Made by a program: the position numbers and the translations under genes
The notes under the pieces: generated by a model
What the model was told of the DNA's origin: nothing
The model's database searches: none
What the model saw: only the letters and a program-made list of their open reading frames with translations
In this document: positions 1 to 9,753 of the stretch, one piece after another
Position numbering within the stretch: the first letter of the stretch is position 1
Layout of the letters: each line of letters starts with the position of its first letter
Source of the DNA: an uncultured Eubacteriaceae bacterium
GTDB lineage: Bacteria > Bacillota > Clostridia > Eubacteriales > Eubacteriaceae
Direction of reading: 5' to 3'
Assembly (NCBI GenBank): GCA_945867155.1
Contig: CAMBHL010000003.1
Coordinates: 96,099-160,098 of the forward strand
DNA length: 64,000 nucleotides

Positions 1-1026
1 CGGGTCCCCCAGCCTGACGCTTTGAATGATATCAGATCGGTAATCATCAACGTCAGGGCAAACCGGAAAACCTAAATTTTTATATGCCTTTCCCACTAAA
101 AGTGCTGTTTTCATCGCCTGAGACACGACGTAAGGCGCCTGGAAAAAACCTTGGAGAAAGGTTCTCGTAATCCCTAAGGTTGCGCCGGTTTCACCGCCGA
201 TGCCAGGGGCGGCCAGCCGATTGGCGCAAAGGGCGACTAAATCGCTTCGCCCTGCGACATAACCGCCGGTAGGGGCCAATCCTCCTCCTGGATTTTTAAT
301 TAAAGAGCCTGCCATCAAATCGGCGCCGACGGCCACGGGTTCTTTTTCATCCAAAAATTCGCCGTAGCAGTTGTCGACAAAAATAACTACTTCCGGCCAT
401 TTCGATTTAATTTTCTGGCAAATTCTCTGAATTTCCGAGAGGGTAATCGCCTTGCGCCAGCTGTATCCTGTTGAGCGCTGAATATAAACCATTTTTGTTT
501 TTTCAGAAAGATGCGCCATAATTTGCGCATCGTCAAATACGCCGTTTGGCTTCAATTCGATTTGCGAAAAATGAACGCCAAAGTCTGTCAGCGTTCCTTT
601 ACCCTTTTCTTCCCCATTTGCGCCAATAAACGTCCGAACCGTGTCATAAGGGTCCCCGCTGATGGCAAGCAGTTCATCGCCCGGCCTCAGGATCCCGTAC
701 AAACACAGCGAAATCGCATGGGTTCCGCAGGTAATCTGAGGCCTGACAAGGGCCGCTTCGCAGCCAAACACATCGGCAAAAATAGCTTCTGTCGCTTCCC
801 GGCCTTCATCATCATAACCATAACCTGTGGACGGATGGAAATGGCGGTCGCTGAGGTTGGCTTTCTGCATCGCTTGAATCACCTTAAACTGGTGATATTC
901 CGCCAAATGATCCCAGTGTGCCAACTTGTCTTCGATCTGCTTTTCTGATTTTTCGACAAAGTCAATCACGGTTTTTGAAATATGAAAATGCTCTGCCAGA
1001 TAGTTTTCAATGGCATTCTGTTCCAT
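1..1026 (-). CDS. Methionine gamma-lyase family PLP enzyme (aluminium resistance protein family), 3' end cut by window
   Basis: The frame is open from an ATG at 1026 to the window edge, giving 342 codons with no stop. It encodes a fold-type I PLP enzyme of the so-called aluminium resistance / YnbB family, related to Cys/Met metabolism lyases. Visible features are the RPQITCGTHAI segment, SGDPYDT, a VFVDNCYGEF strand and GSLIKNPGGG, whose lysine is the likely PLP Schiff-base residue. The start overlaps the last 20 bases of miaA and has GGGAG 7 bases upstream, so translation is probably coupled to the mutS-mutL-miaA operon. The true substrate is not known for most of this family; the name is by similarity only. 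Confidence 0.88.
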   Translation of the reverse strand, partial: MEQNAIENYLAEHFHISKTVIDFVEKSEKQIEDKLAHWDHLAEYHQFKVIQAMQKANLSDRHFHPSTGYGYDDEGREATEAIFADVFGCEAALVRPQITCGTHAISLCLYGILRPGDELLAISGDPYDTVRTFIGANGEEKGKGTLTDFGVHFSQIELKPNGVFDDAQIMAHLSEKTKMVYIQRSTGYSWRKAITLSEIQRICQKIKSKWPEVVIFVDNCYGEFLDEKEPVAVGADLMAGSLIKNPGGGLAPTGGYVAGRSDLVALCANRLAAPGIGGETGATLGITRTFLQGFFQAPYVVSQAMKTALLVGKAYKNLGFPVCPDVDDYRSDIIQSVRLGDP

Positions 1027-1993
1027 TTTTTTCTCCCTTTTGATATTTTTGAATCCATTTTATCATATGATCCGCTACAGTCTCAGCCGTCACGGTTTCA
1101 TCGACATCAAACCAGTGAATTTCAGGATTTTTTCTGAACCATGTCAGCTGCCGCTTGGCAAAATGGCGTGTATCCCGTTTCAAGATCCGGACCTGCTCTT
1201 CCAGCGTGGAAGTCCCATTCAAATATGGCATGATTTCTTTATAGCCCAGAGCCTGCATCGATACCAATGAAGGATCATAGCCTTCTTCTAAAAGCGCGGC
1301 CACTTCTTCAACAAGTCCGTCCTGAATCATCAAATCAACGCGTTCGTCGATCCGTGCATAAAGCTGCGCTCTCGGCATTCGAATGCCCATCAGCAAATAA
1401 TCGTAGGGCAGATCGATCTGCCGCACCTGATTCTCCCAATAGGTTTTCGTTTTGCCCGTTGTCTCGTAAACTTCAAGGGCCCGCAGCACACGTTTTTTAT
1501 TGTGCGGGTGAATTTTTTCAGCCGCCTGGGGATCGATGCGCTGAAGTCTTGCGTGCATCTCCTCTGGGGTATGTGAATCATAGTTTTTTTCAAGGCGTTT
1601 TCTGACTTCAGGGTCCGTCTTAATTTCCGGAAATCCCCATTTCTGCGTCAGCGCATTGATGTAGAGTCCAGTCCCGCCGACGACAATTGGCAGCTTCCTG
1701 CGGTCCAGAATATTCTGAATCACCGCCAATGCTTTTTCCTTGTAGTCGGCCACGCTGAAACTTTGATCCGGCGCGATACAGCCAATCATGTGATGCGCGA
1801 TCCCCTGCTTTTCTTTTGCTGTTGGCTGAGCCGTTCCAATCGGCATTTTCTGATAAATCTGCATCGAATCTGCTGAAACAATCTCTCCATCAAGTGCCTT
1901 CGCAATCCGAATCGAAAGACTGGTCTTCCCCGAAGCGGTCGGTCCAACCAAAACCGGAACGAGGGGTTTGCTCAAGTGATTTGGATTTTTCAT
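1007..1993 (-). CDS. miaA: tRNA dimethylallyltransferase MiaA
   Basis: This cytoplasmic enzyme transfers a dimethylallyl group to the N6 of adenosine 37 of tRNAs that read U-starting codons; MiaB then methylthiolates the same base. The 328-residue protein has the P-loop GPTASGKT at residues 17-24, the SADSMQIY segment at about 40-47 and GGTGLYI near 106, in the order and spacing of the family. Its start overlaps the mutL stop by 4 bases. Having miaA and miaB in one operon with the mismatch repair genes is common in Firmicutes. Confidence 0.97.
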   Translation of the reverse strand: MKNPNHLSKPLVPVLVGPTASGKTSLSIRIAKALDGEIVSADSMQIYQKMPIGTAQPTAKEKQGIAHHMIGCIAPDQSFSVADYKEKALAVIQNILDRRKLPIVVGGTGLYINALTQKWGFPEIKTDPEVRKRLEKNYDSHTPEEMHARLQRIDPQAAEKIHPHNKKRVLRALEVYETTGKTKTYWENQVRQIDLPYDYLLMGIRMPRAQLYARIDERVDLMIQDGLVEEVAALLEEGYDPSLVSMQALGYKEIMPYLNGTSTLEEQVRILKRDTRHFAKRQLTWFRKNPEIHWFDVDETVTAETVADHMIKWIQKYQKGEKNGTECH

Positions 1994-3876
1994 GATACCA
2001 CTCTCTTAAATAATTTTTCCAACTCGTATTTTTTGAGGTATAAAATAATCGGGCGCCCGTGGGGACAAGTGTAGGGATTCTTCAGGGTCATCAAATCATC
2101 CAAAAGTTTCTGAATTTCTTCCTGGGTGAGCATCTGATTGCCTTTTACTGCAGCTTTGCAGGCCATCGTCGCAATTTTTAGCCACTGCTTTTCCTTGACT
2201 GCTGGATCTCCTGTCAGTAAATTTTCAATCCATAAGGGCAGCATCTCCGCAGGCTGGGGCTCTCCCATCAAAACCGGCACGCCGCGAACAAGCATCGTTG
2301 TCTCGCCAAATACATCACACTGAAAGCCTTTTTGAGACAATTCGGCTTTGACGGTTTCGTACTGAATGACCATTTCTCTTGAAACATCGACAGTCTGGGG
2401 AACCAAAAGCGTCTGCGACGGAATTTCTTTCTCGCTCGTCATTTTATTTCTGAGATTTTCAAACATAAACGCTTCGTGCGCCGCGTGCTGATCGATTAAA
2501 ATCAACGAATCTTCTTTTTCCAACAAAATAAACGTTTTAAACAGCTGTCCCACAATGCGGACATGATGCAGGTCAAGATGCGGTCGGCCTGCAGCTGCCG
2601 CTGCAGGATTGTTTAACGGCTGTTGGTCTGCTTCTTTCCTGACGGCATCTGACACCAATGGTTTTGAGACCCTCATCAAAGGCGGCGCTGCTTCTTTCAC
2701 CTGCATCGGTTCCGTTTTTTGCTGCGGTGTTTTTTCTATCCTGGACTGAAATTGTGGATAAACCCGTTTACGCGGGTTCGAAGCCTCGACTTTGATCTGT
2801 TCTGTTTGAACCTCTGGTTTCGGGGAAAGGGCTGTTTCCCTTTTAGGTTTCTGGGGCTCGGTTAATTTCTTTCCCAAATCAACTGTCAGATCCATCTGCT
2901 GAACCGTCCGCCTGATTTCCTGTCGAAACAGAATATCGACCAGGCTTTGATTTAAGATCCCGATTTCCATCTTGGAAGGGTGGACGTTTACATCCAGCAT
3001 TCTGCCAGGCAGCGTCATAAAGATAATCCCAACGGGATGTTTATGATTCATCAGATAGCCCTGATAAGCTTCTTCAAAAGACCGCGACAGTCCTCTATTC
3101 TCAACGGTTCGCCCGTTGATAAACAGGATCTGTCTGTCCTTGGTGCTTCGCATACTCGTCAAATCGCCAATGTAGCCCTTCAGTTCCATGGGTTCATTCT
3201 GCGCATCCAGTTTTCTCAAGGAATTAAAAAAGGTTCGTCCGTAAAGGCACTCAATGACACTCTGCAGCTTTCCATTTCCTGGCGTTGCAAAGACTTCCCG
3301 TCCATCAGCCGTCAGTTTAAAGGCAATTTCAGGATGAGAAAGGGCCATTCTTCCCATGATCTGATGCACCGCCCGCTCCTCAGTCTTGTCTTTCATCATG
3401 TGCTTTTGTCTGGCCGGCACATTGTAAAACAAATCCCTGACTTCGATGGATGTGCCGCGATTGTACGGCATCACCCGCTGATTGACACAGCGGCCGCCTT
3501 CAAAAATCGTCTCACTGCCCATTTCTTCGGTTTTTGAGATGGTGCGGATCGTCACGCGGGAGACCGCGGCAATGCTGGCCAGAGCTTCGCCGCGAAAACC
3601 CAAGGTTTCCAAATGATTGAGGTCTTCAATTTGAGAAAGTTTGCTCGTCGCATGGCGGGCAAAGGCCAGCCGCACTTCATTGTAAGCAATTCCCACGCCG
3701 TTGTCCTGAATGCCGATGCGGCGCTTTCCACCCTGCTCTATCGTCACATGGATGTGGTCACTGCCGGCATCAATCGCATTCTCCGTGAGTTCTTTGACCA
3801 CAGAAGCCGGGCGGACAATGACCTCTCCCGCCGCAATTTTTTCAATGGTCGCTGGCGCCAGCATTTTGATTTTCAT
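1990..3876 (-). CDS. mutL: DNA mismatch repair protein MutL (endonuclease-competent type)
   Basis: MutL couples mismatch recognition by MutS to strand nicking. The N-terminal GHKL ATPase shows ENAIDAG, DNGVGI and GFRGEAL. After a linker of about 120 residues the C-terminal domain carries the metal-site motif DQHAAHEAFMFE at about 461-472 (DQHA-x2-E-x4-E) and CPHGRP near 602. These mark the nicking MutL of bacteria that lack MutH. The protein is 628 residues, a normal length. It overlaps mutS and miaA by 4 bases each, an arrangement that allows coupled translation. Confidence 0.97.
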   Translation of the reverse strand: MKIKMLAPATIEKIAAGEVIVRPASVVKELTENAIDAGSDHIHVTIEQGGKRRIGIQDNGVGIAYNEVRLAFARHATSKLSQIEDLNHLETLGFRGEALASIAAVSRVTIRTISKTEEMGSETIFEGGRCVNQRVMPYNRGTSIEVRDLFYNVPARQKHMMKDKTEERAVHQIMGRMALSHPEIAFKLTADGREVFATPGNGKLQSVIECLYGRTFFNSLRKLDAQNEPMELKGYIGDLTSMRSTKDRQILFINGRTVENRGLSRSFEEAYQGYLMNHKHPVGIIFMTLPGRMLDVNVHPSKMEIGILNQSLVDILFRQEIRRTVQQMDLTVDLGKKLTEPQKPKRETALSPKPEVQTEQIKVEASNPRKRVYPQFQSRIEKTPQQKTEPMQVKEAAPPLMRVSKPLVSDAVRKEADQQPLNNPAAAAAGRPHLDLHHVRIVGQLFKTFILLEKEDSLILIDQHAAHEAFMFENLRNKMTSEKEIPSQTLLVPQTVDVSREMVIQYETVKAELSQKGFQCDVFGETTMLVRGVPVLMGEPQPAEMLPLWIENLLTGDPAVKEKQWLKIATMACKAAVKGNQMLTQEEIQKLLDDLMTLKNPYTCPHGRPIILYLKKYELEKLFKRVVS

Positions 3877-6587
3877 GATCCTGCTTCCTCTCCGTCCGTT
3901 TCATTCTCAGAATTCAGTGTCGTCTTTAAATCACTGAGCAGATTTAAAGCCTGAAGAGGGGTCATCGCATTCAAATCTGCATCATGGAGCTGAGACAAGA
4001 CTTCTTTTTCTTCGGGCTTTAACGTCTTGCTGTTTTCTTCTTCAGATTCGGATACTGGTGAAGAATGTGAAGAAAGATCTCCGTAAAAGCTCATCTGCCG
4101 ACTGCCGTCCGCTGCTAGAGGAATCGTCGATATCCCCTGCGCATCGCCGTGACTGGCGGACATTTTTTCCAGCTGTCTCAAAATCACTTTGGCGCGCTGG
4201 GTTACAATTTTAGGAAAGCCTGCCAGCTGCGCGACTTCAATCCCGTAACTCTGATCCGCCGGTTTGTGCCGGATTTTTCTTAAAAAGACGACGCCGTCAG
4301 GGGTTTCTTTCAAACCGATGCTTAAATTCTTGATACCCGGCTGCTGATTTTCAAGCTGGGTCAACTCGTGATAATGGGTCGCAAACAGCGTTCGCGCGCC
4401 AATTGTAAGGGGATTGGACAGATATTCTGCCACGGCCCAGGCGATGCTCACACCGTCAAAGGTGCTTGTTCCCCGGCCGATTTCATCTAAAATGACCAAT
4501 GAATGCTGCGTTGCATTTTTTAAAATATTTGAGACTTCCGACATTTCGACCATAAAAGTGCTCTGTCCGGTCGTCAAATCGTCAGAAGCGCCAATTCGCG
4601 TGAAGATCCGGTCGCAGATGCCGATGTGGGCGCTGTCTGCCGGCACAAAAGAACCCATTTGCGCCATCAAAGTGATCACGGCCACCTGTCTGATGTAGGT
4701 GGACTTCCCTGCCATATTCGGTCCTGTGATGAGCATCATCCTGTTTTCTGCCAAATCGAGAAGGCAGTCATTTGAAACGAAAGTGCCTGCTTCCATAATT
4801 TTTTCAGCGACAGGATGCCGGCTGTTGTACATCTCGATCACGCCATCCTCTGCGATCTCAGGCTTAACATAATGATTGTCCACTGCAACGGCTGCAAGGG
4901 AATAAAGCGCATCTAAATAAGCGACGTCGTTAGCCCGTTTCTGGATGCGTTTGATTTCATCCATGATTTTTGAACGAATGTCAGAAAAAATCTGGTATTC
5001 GAGCTGAGACAAACGCTGCTGGGCGCCTAGAATTTTCGTTTCGATTTCTTTTAGTTCAGGCGTGAAGAAGCGTTCCGAATTCGCCAGCGTCTGTTTTCTG
5101 ATATAGCGTTCCGGAACCAGATCCAGATTGCTCTTGGTCACCTCAATGAAATAGCCAAAGACGCGGTTGTACTTGACTTTGAGGGATTTAATGCCCGTCG
5201 TTTCCTTTTCCCGGCTTTCCAGATCTCTCAGCCAGTCTTTGCCTTTCCGCTGGGCTTCCCGGTAATCGTCGATTTCACGGTTGAAGCCTGTTTTGATCAC
5301 GCCGCCGTCTTTCAGAACAAAAGGTGCATCGTCTGCAATGCTGTCCTGAATGAGCTGATAAATATCATCGAGATCATCTTCCCCTCCGAAGGCCGCCTGC
5401 AGTTTTGGCGCATCAATGCTGTTGATGCATTGTTTAACCGCGGGCAACATGCGAAGGGATTGTTTGAGGGACAGCATGTCCTTGGGGTTGACCGTTCCGA
5501 ATGCAATCTTGCCGCAGATTCGCTCCAAATCGTAAATTTTGCCCAAGACCGATTTAAAATCCTGGAGTGCCCCGGGATTCTGCACCAATTCTTCGACATA
5601 ATCCTGCCGCTTTTGAATCTTTTCCCGGTCAATTAAAGGGGCTTCGATCCACTGTCTTAACATCCGCCCGCCCATGGCCGTCGTGGTCTGATCCAGAACC
5701 CACAGAAGACTGCCGTATTTTTCGCCGCGGCGCAGGGTCTCCGTCAGTTCCAGATTCCGCCTCGTGGACAAATCCAGCAGCATGTATTCACTGGTTTTGT
5801 AAAAGACCACGTGATTAATATGGGTTAAGACTTTCTTCTGGGATTCTTCAATGTAGTTTAGAAGCGCTCCGGACGCGCGAACTGCCGGTTCATGGTCTTT
5901 CAGTCCCAAAGCATCCAGTGCAAAAACATGAAATTGTGTTTTAACAGTGGTTCGGCTTGCATCCAGTTTCCAATTGTCCTCCCCAAACAGAGAGGTCATG
6001 CAGTTAAAGCGTATTTTTAACTGCTCGACAAATTTTGACTGTTTGTAAAGAGACGGACTCAAGATGATTTCGGCTGGATTGATTTTGCCAATTTCCCCCA
6101 TCAATTCGTTGAGTCCTGGGGCATTTGGAATTTCCGTGGTGCGAAAATCACCGGTCGTCAAATCAACATAAGCTAGACCGATGTCGTTTTTCCCGCCATA
6201 AAGCGCTGCGAGATAATTGTTTTCCTTGGCTTTTAAGGCGCCGTCTGAGGTAATGGTTCCCGGCGTAATGACTTTAATGATCTCACGCTTGACAAGCCCC
6301 TTCGCTAGCGCCGGATCTTCCATTTGTTCACATACAGCAACTTTGTAGCCCTTTTCGACTAATTTCGCAATATAGGGCTCTGCCGCGTGATGGGGAACGC
6401 CGCACATCGGCGCCGGTTCATCCAGTCCGCACTGTTTGCCGGTCAGGGCGATTTCCAGCACCTTTGATGCCGTGAGGGCATCATCAAAAAAAGTTTCGAA
6501 AAAATCGCCTACTCTGAAAAGCAGGATACAATCCGGAACTTGATCATGCATCTTCAAATATTGCTGCATCATTGGCGTGAGACCCAT
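3873..6587 (-). CDS. mutS: DNA mismatch repair ATPase MutS
   Basis: MutS recognises mismatches and small loops in DNA. The 904-residue protein starts with the mismatch-binding domain, whose wedge motif reads GDFFETF (F-x-E). The C-terminal ABC-type ATPase has Walker A GPNMAGKST at residues 622-630 and Walker B LVILDEIGRG near 695-704. The tail after the ATPase contains a low-complexity Ser/Glu-rich linker before the short C-terminal end. The start codon is 21 bases downstream of the miaB stop, so the gene belongs to the nnr-miaB-mutS-mutL-miaA operon. Confidence 0.97.
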   Translation of the reverse strand: MGLTPMMQQYLKMHDQVPDCILLFRVGDFFETFFDDALTASKVLEIALTGKQCGLDEPAPMCGVPHHAAEPYIAKLVEKGYKVAVCEQMEDPALAKGLVKREIIKVITPGTITSDGALKAKENNYLAALYGGKNDIGLAYVDLTTGDFRTTEIPNAPGLNELMGEIGKINPAEIILSPSLYKQSKFVEQLKIRFNCMTSLFGEDNWKLDASRTTVKTQFHVFALDALGLKDHEPAVRASGALLNYIEESQKKVLTHINHVVFYKTSEYMLLDLSTRRNLELTETLRRGEKYGSLLWVLDQTTTAMGGRMLRQWIEAPLIDREKIQKRQDYVEELVQNPGALQDFKSVLGKIYDLERICGKIAFGTVNPKDMLSLKQSLRMLPAVKQCINSIDAPKLQAAFGGEDDLDDIYQLIQDSIADDAPFVLKDGGVIKTGFNREIDDYREAQRKGKDWLRDLESREKETTGIKSLKVKYNRVFGYFIEVTKSNLDLVPERYIRKQTLANSERFFTPELKEIETKILGAQQRLSQLEYQIFSDIRSKIMDEIKRIQKRANDVAYLDALYSLAAVAVDNHYVKPEIAEDGVIEMYNSRHPVAEKIMEAGTFVSNDCLLDLAENRMMLITGPNMAGKSTYIRQVAVITLMAQMGSFVPADSAHIGICDRIFTRIGASDDLTTGQSTFMVEMSEVSNILKNATQHSLVILDEIGRGTSTFDGVSIAWAVAEYLSNPLTIGARTLFATHYHELTQLENQQPGIKNLSIGLKETPDGVVFLRKIRHKPADQSYGIEVAQLAGFPKIVTQRAKVILRQLEKMSASHGDAQGISTIPLAADGSRQMSFYGDLSSHSSPVSESEEENSKTLKPEEKEVLSQLHDADLNAMTPLQALNLLSDLKTTLNSENETDGEEAGS

Positions 6588-6608
6588 TGTTTTCCCTCTT
6601 TCTATCTA

Positions 6609-7940
6609 TTAGATATGATAAGCCGTTCCATCGAGACTGAAAGTCTTGGCCCGGTCGATATGGACCGGAATAATCGTCCCAATGGTCTTTTCATCGCCTT
6701 TAAAATTCACGAGCTTGCCGTTTTTTGTTCGGCCGGACAGCCGATTTGGATTGTGCGCGCTTTTGCCCTCGACCAAAACATCGACATCCTGACCTTCAAA
6801 CCAGGCATTCTGATCGTTGCCAATGTCGTGCAGCACATCCAGCAGACGGTTCAGCCGTTGATGTTTCACTTCATCTGGGATCTGGTTTTCCATTTCCGCC
6901 GCCGGCGTTCCGCTGCGTTTGGAATAGATGAAGGAAAAAGCGGAATCGAACCGACACGCGCGCACTACATCCAGGGTTTCTTCGAAATCTTCTTCAGTTT
7001 CGCCGGGAAAACCGACGATGATATCCGTTGTAATGGCAACGTGGGGAATGCGGTCTCTTATTTTCTGCACCAAATCGATAATCTGGGTTTTGGTGTAGCC
7101 CCGGTGCATGGCTTTCAGCACCCGGCTGGAACCACTTTGAATAGCCAGATGAATCGACGGGCAGACCTTATCGCACGTAGCGATGGCTTCAATCACTTTA
7201 TCGCTCATATCTTTAGGATGGCTGGTCATGAACCGAATCCGGCGAAGACCGTTGATCTGATTAACGTCCTTTAACAGCTCCGCAAAGCCATAGCCGTCAC
7301 GGCGGTCATTCCCGTAGGAATTGACGTTCTGTCCGAGAAGCATCACTTCTATACAGCCGTCCTTGACCAAATTTGTAATTTCCTCAAGGATTTTTTCATG
7401 GGGACGGCTGACTTCCCGGCCTCGGGTATAAGGCACGATACAGTACGTGCAGAAATTGTTGCACCCTTTCATAATCGAAACGTAGCTTTTAAAAGGATAC
7501 TTGCGGTCGACGGGCAAATCTTCAGCCAGCCCCTGATCGTCATCATAAATTTCAACGGTTCGCTTGTGCGTCTTGATAAATGCTTCCAATAGCTTTGGAA
7601 AATGGTCGATGTTGTGCGTGCCGAAAACGATATCCACCTGGGGATTTTTTTCCTTAATCTGCTTCACAATGGCCGGCTGCTGCATCATGCAGCCGCACAC
7701 GGCCAGAATGAGATCAGGATTTGACTTTTTGATATGTTTAAAATTGCCGACATTTCCAAAAAAGCGTTCGTCGGCGTTTTCCCGAACACTGCAGGTGTTC
7801 ATGATCACGAGTCCCGCGCTTTTTTCGTCGTCGATGGGCGTGTAGCCCATGGCTTTCAGCATTCCGGATAATTTTTCAGAATCATTTTCATTCATCTGAC
7901 AGCCGTAAGTAATAATTTTATAGGTTTTATTCATGAACAC
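6609..7940 (-). CDS. miaB: tRNA-2-methylthio-N6-dimethylallyladenosine synthase MiaB
   Basis: This radical-SAM enzyme adds the methylthio group to i6A37 in tRNA, directly after MiaA. The 443-residue protein has the N-terminal UPF0004 cluster cysteines (C14 in YGCQMNEND, then NTCSVRE and CGCMMQQ) and the radical-SAM cysteines CNNFCTYC at residues 160-167. A C-terminal TRAM domain contains VLVEGKS and GRTKNGKLVNF. Its start lies inside the end of nnr (14-base overlap), which points to coupled translation. Confidence 0.97.
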   Translation of the reverse strand: MFMNKTYKIITYGCQMNENDSEKLSGMLKAMGYTPIDDEKSAGLVIMNTCSVRENADERFFGNVGNFKHIKKSNPDLILAVCGCMMQQPAIVKQIKEKNPQVDIVFGTHNIDHFPKLLEAFIKTHKRTVEIYDDDQGLAEDLPVDRKYPFKSYVSIMKGCNNFCTYCIVPYTRGREVSRPHEKILEEITNLVKDGCIEVMLLGQNVNSYGNDRRDGYGFAELLKDVNQINGLRRIRFMTSHPKDMSDKVIEAIATCDKVCPSIHLAIQSGSSRVLKAMHRGYTKTQIIDLVQKIRDRIPHVAITTDIIVGFPGETEEDFEETLDVVRACRFDSAFSFIYSKRSGTPAAEMENQIPDEVKHQRLNRLLDVLHDIGNDQNAWFEGQDVDVLVEGKSAHNPNRLSGRTKNGKLVNFKGDEKTIGTIIPVHIDRAKTFSLDGTAYHI

Positions 7941-9447
7941 TCCTTTGTAAAGCTTGGGGAAGCATGCGAATCAAATCCGTTGCATTCAGGGCGCACATCC
8001 CGTATTTTTCCGCGGCCAGATCCCCTGCCAGGCCGTGGAGGTAGACGCCGAGCTTCGCCGCGTCTCCTGCATTTTGCGTCTGAGACAATAGACCTGCAAT
8101 CACACCGGTTAAAACATCGCCGCTGCCTGCTGTCGCCATGCCGGGGTTGCCTGTGGTATTAAACCAGACTTCACATTGGGAAGGATCGGAACCGTGGGGA
8201 ATAAAAATGCGCGTGTGGTATCCCTTGAGCACCAGAATCACCTGATAGGCTGCTGCAAAAGCAGCCGCAGTTTCCATGCTGTTTTCTCTGTAATCATCTT
8301 TGTCAATGCCGCACAAACGGCAGAATTCTCCGGCGTGGGGCGTCAGAATAATGTCGCCCTGATGTCCTTTCAGAATCGATTTGTTCTGAGCCAAATGATA
8401 CAGGCCGTCGGCATCGATGACAAGGGGCTTTTCCGACTGAACCAGCCAGTTAAACAAAGGTTTTGCATCCCGTTTTCGGCCGACGCCCGGGCCAAAGACA
8501 TAAGCCGAAGCTCGGGTGTCCGCCAGCTGCGGGACAAGTTCCCTTGAACGGTAAGGTTTGACCATGATCTCCCATGGCATTTGCGCCGCCACAATATCGT
8601 AAATATTTTCCGGCACCCAGGTGCTCACCATCCCGGCGCCGGCTTTTAAACAGGCCGATGAACACATCAGGCCGGCACCAATCATGCCCTGGCTCCCCGC
8701 AATGATCGAAAGGGCTCCGTAATCGTATTTATGGGAATTCTTTTTGCGTTCGATGCAGTTTGGAAGAGATGAAGCCTCTAAGAGCATTTTTTGAGAGTCC
8801 GTATAGGTTTCTAATATGCCCACGTCAAGAACCGTCGCCCGGCCCAGAAAATCGGGCCCGTTTTCGAGCAGAAGACCGACCTTCGGGTTCTGAATGACCA
8901 ATGTTCTGTCAGCGCGGACAGCTGCTCCAACAGTCAGCCCGTTAGAGCCCCGGAGTCCCGACGGGATGTCAATGGCGTAAACCACTGCCTTCGATTGGTT
9001 GACGGCTTCAAACAGCGCTGTAATCTTGGGGTATAAAGGCCGGTTTTTCAGGCCATTTCCAAAAACCGCATCGACAATGACGTCGGCTTTTTGGATTTTA
9101 TTTTGAACCTCTTCATTCATTTCAGAATAAAAAGTATAAGGCAGACCGATTCCCTGAAGTCTGTTAAAATTCTGTCTGGAATTGGGCGTAAAATGATCTG
9201 GATTGCCTGTGAACAGCACTTCCGCCTGATGGCCGTGATGACGGCAGAGACGGGCAATCACCTGACCGTCACCCCCGTTGTTGCCCGAGCCGCAGAGCAC
9301 CAGAATCTTCGAATGCTCGGGAATTTCCTGGTTGATGACTTCAAAGCAGCGTGCCCCCGCCCTTTCCATCAATTCATAATCGGCAATGCCGTGGGCAATC
9401 GTCTGTCGATCCATTTCACTCATTTCTGACGGCGTAACCACCTTCAT
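7927..9447 (-). CDS. nnr: Bifunctional NAD(P)HX epimerase / ADP-dependent NAD(P)HX dehydratase
   Basis: The enzyme repairs hydrated NADH and NADPH. The N-terminal half (about 1-215) is the YjeF_N epimerase with LCGSGNNGGDGQ and the VDAVFGNGL loop. The C-terminal half (about 230-506) is the ribokinase-like dehydratase with GPGVGRKRDAK, ILTPHAGEF and the catalytic loop GNPGMATAGSGDVLTG. It is 506 residues, normal for the fused form. GGAG sits 8 bases before the ATG. It is the first gene of the miaB-mutS-mutL-miaA operon. The terminator of the upstream unit lies only about 40 bases away, so the promoter must be within or before that hairpin; I could not fix it. Confidence 0.96.
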   Translation of the reverse strand: MKVVTPSEMSEMDRQTIAHGIADYELMERAGARCFEVINQEIPEHSKILVLCGSGNNGGDGQVIARLCRHHGHQAEVLFTGNPDHFTPNSRQNFNRLQGIGLPYTFYSEMNEEVQNKIQKADVIVDAVFGNGLKNRPLYPKITALFEAVNQSKAVVYAIDIPSGLRGSNGLTVGAAVRADRTLVIQNPKVGLLLENGPDFLGRATVLDVGILETYTDSQKMLLEASSLPNCIERKKNSHKYDYGALSIIAGSQGMIGAGLMCSSACLKAGAGMVSTWVPENIYDIVAAQMPWEIMVKPYRSRELVPQLADTRASAYVFGPGVGRKRDAKPLFNWLVQSEKPLVIDADGLYHLAQNKSILKGHQGDIILTPHAGEFCRLCGIDKDDYRENSMETAAAFAAAYQVILVLKGYHTRIFIPHGSDPSQCEVWFNTTGNPGMATAGSGDVLTGVIAGLLSQTQNAGDAAKLGVYLHGLAGDLAAEKYGMCALNATDLIRMLPQALQRSVHE

Positions 9448-9488
9448 AGCCTGTGCTCCTTTTCTTTATTAAATCCTCATAAAACAAC

Positions 9489-9515
9489 AAAAAGCAAGGC
9501 ATAGCCTTACTTTTT
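9489..9515 (-). terminator. Rho-independent terminator of the yebC unit
   Basis: On the minus strand a 12-bp stem (AAAAAGTAAGGC paired with GCCTTGCTTTTT, one mismatch) closes a TAT loop and runs into T-rich sequence. It follows the small membrane protein gene and separates it from nnr. Confidence 0.8.
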
Positions 9516-9522
9516 GTGAAAA

Positions 9523-9723
9523 TTATTGCTGATTCAGAGAAGAAAGCGTCCTGTCGCCAATGTTGACTTGATAGACGTGCTGAATCCCCGTCGGGGTCAG
9601 TTCAATTTGATTGGCATTTTTGTAAACATCCCCCAGGACAAAAGAGGACATCAGTAAAATCAAAGCGAAAGCCACAATAAAATAGACGATTAAATCCCGT
9701 ACCTTGTGTTCACCCTGTCCCAT
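9523..9723 (-). CDS. Small single-pass membrane protein, unknown
   Basis: The 66-residue frame has a short charged N-terminus (MGQGEHKVRD), one hydrophobic segment at about residues 11-31 (LIVYFIVAFALILLMSSFVLG) and a polar C-terminus of about 35 residues, so a single membrane anchor with the tail outside is likely. It lies 30 bases downstream of yebC on the same strand and is followed at once by a terminator, which supports it as the last gene of that unit. I do not recognise a family. Confidence 0.7.
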   Translation of the reverse strand: MGQGEHKVRDLIVYFIVAFALILLMSSFVLGDVYKNANQIELTPTGIQHVYQVNIGDRTLSSLNQQ

Positions 9724-9753
9724 AAAATACCTGCGCTTTCTTGAATACTCGTT

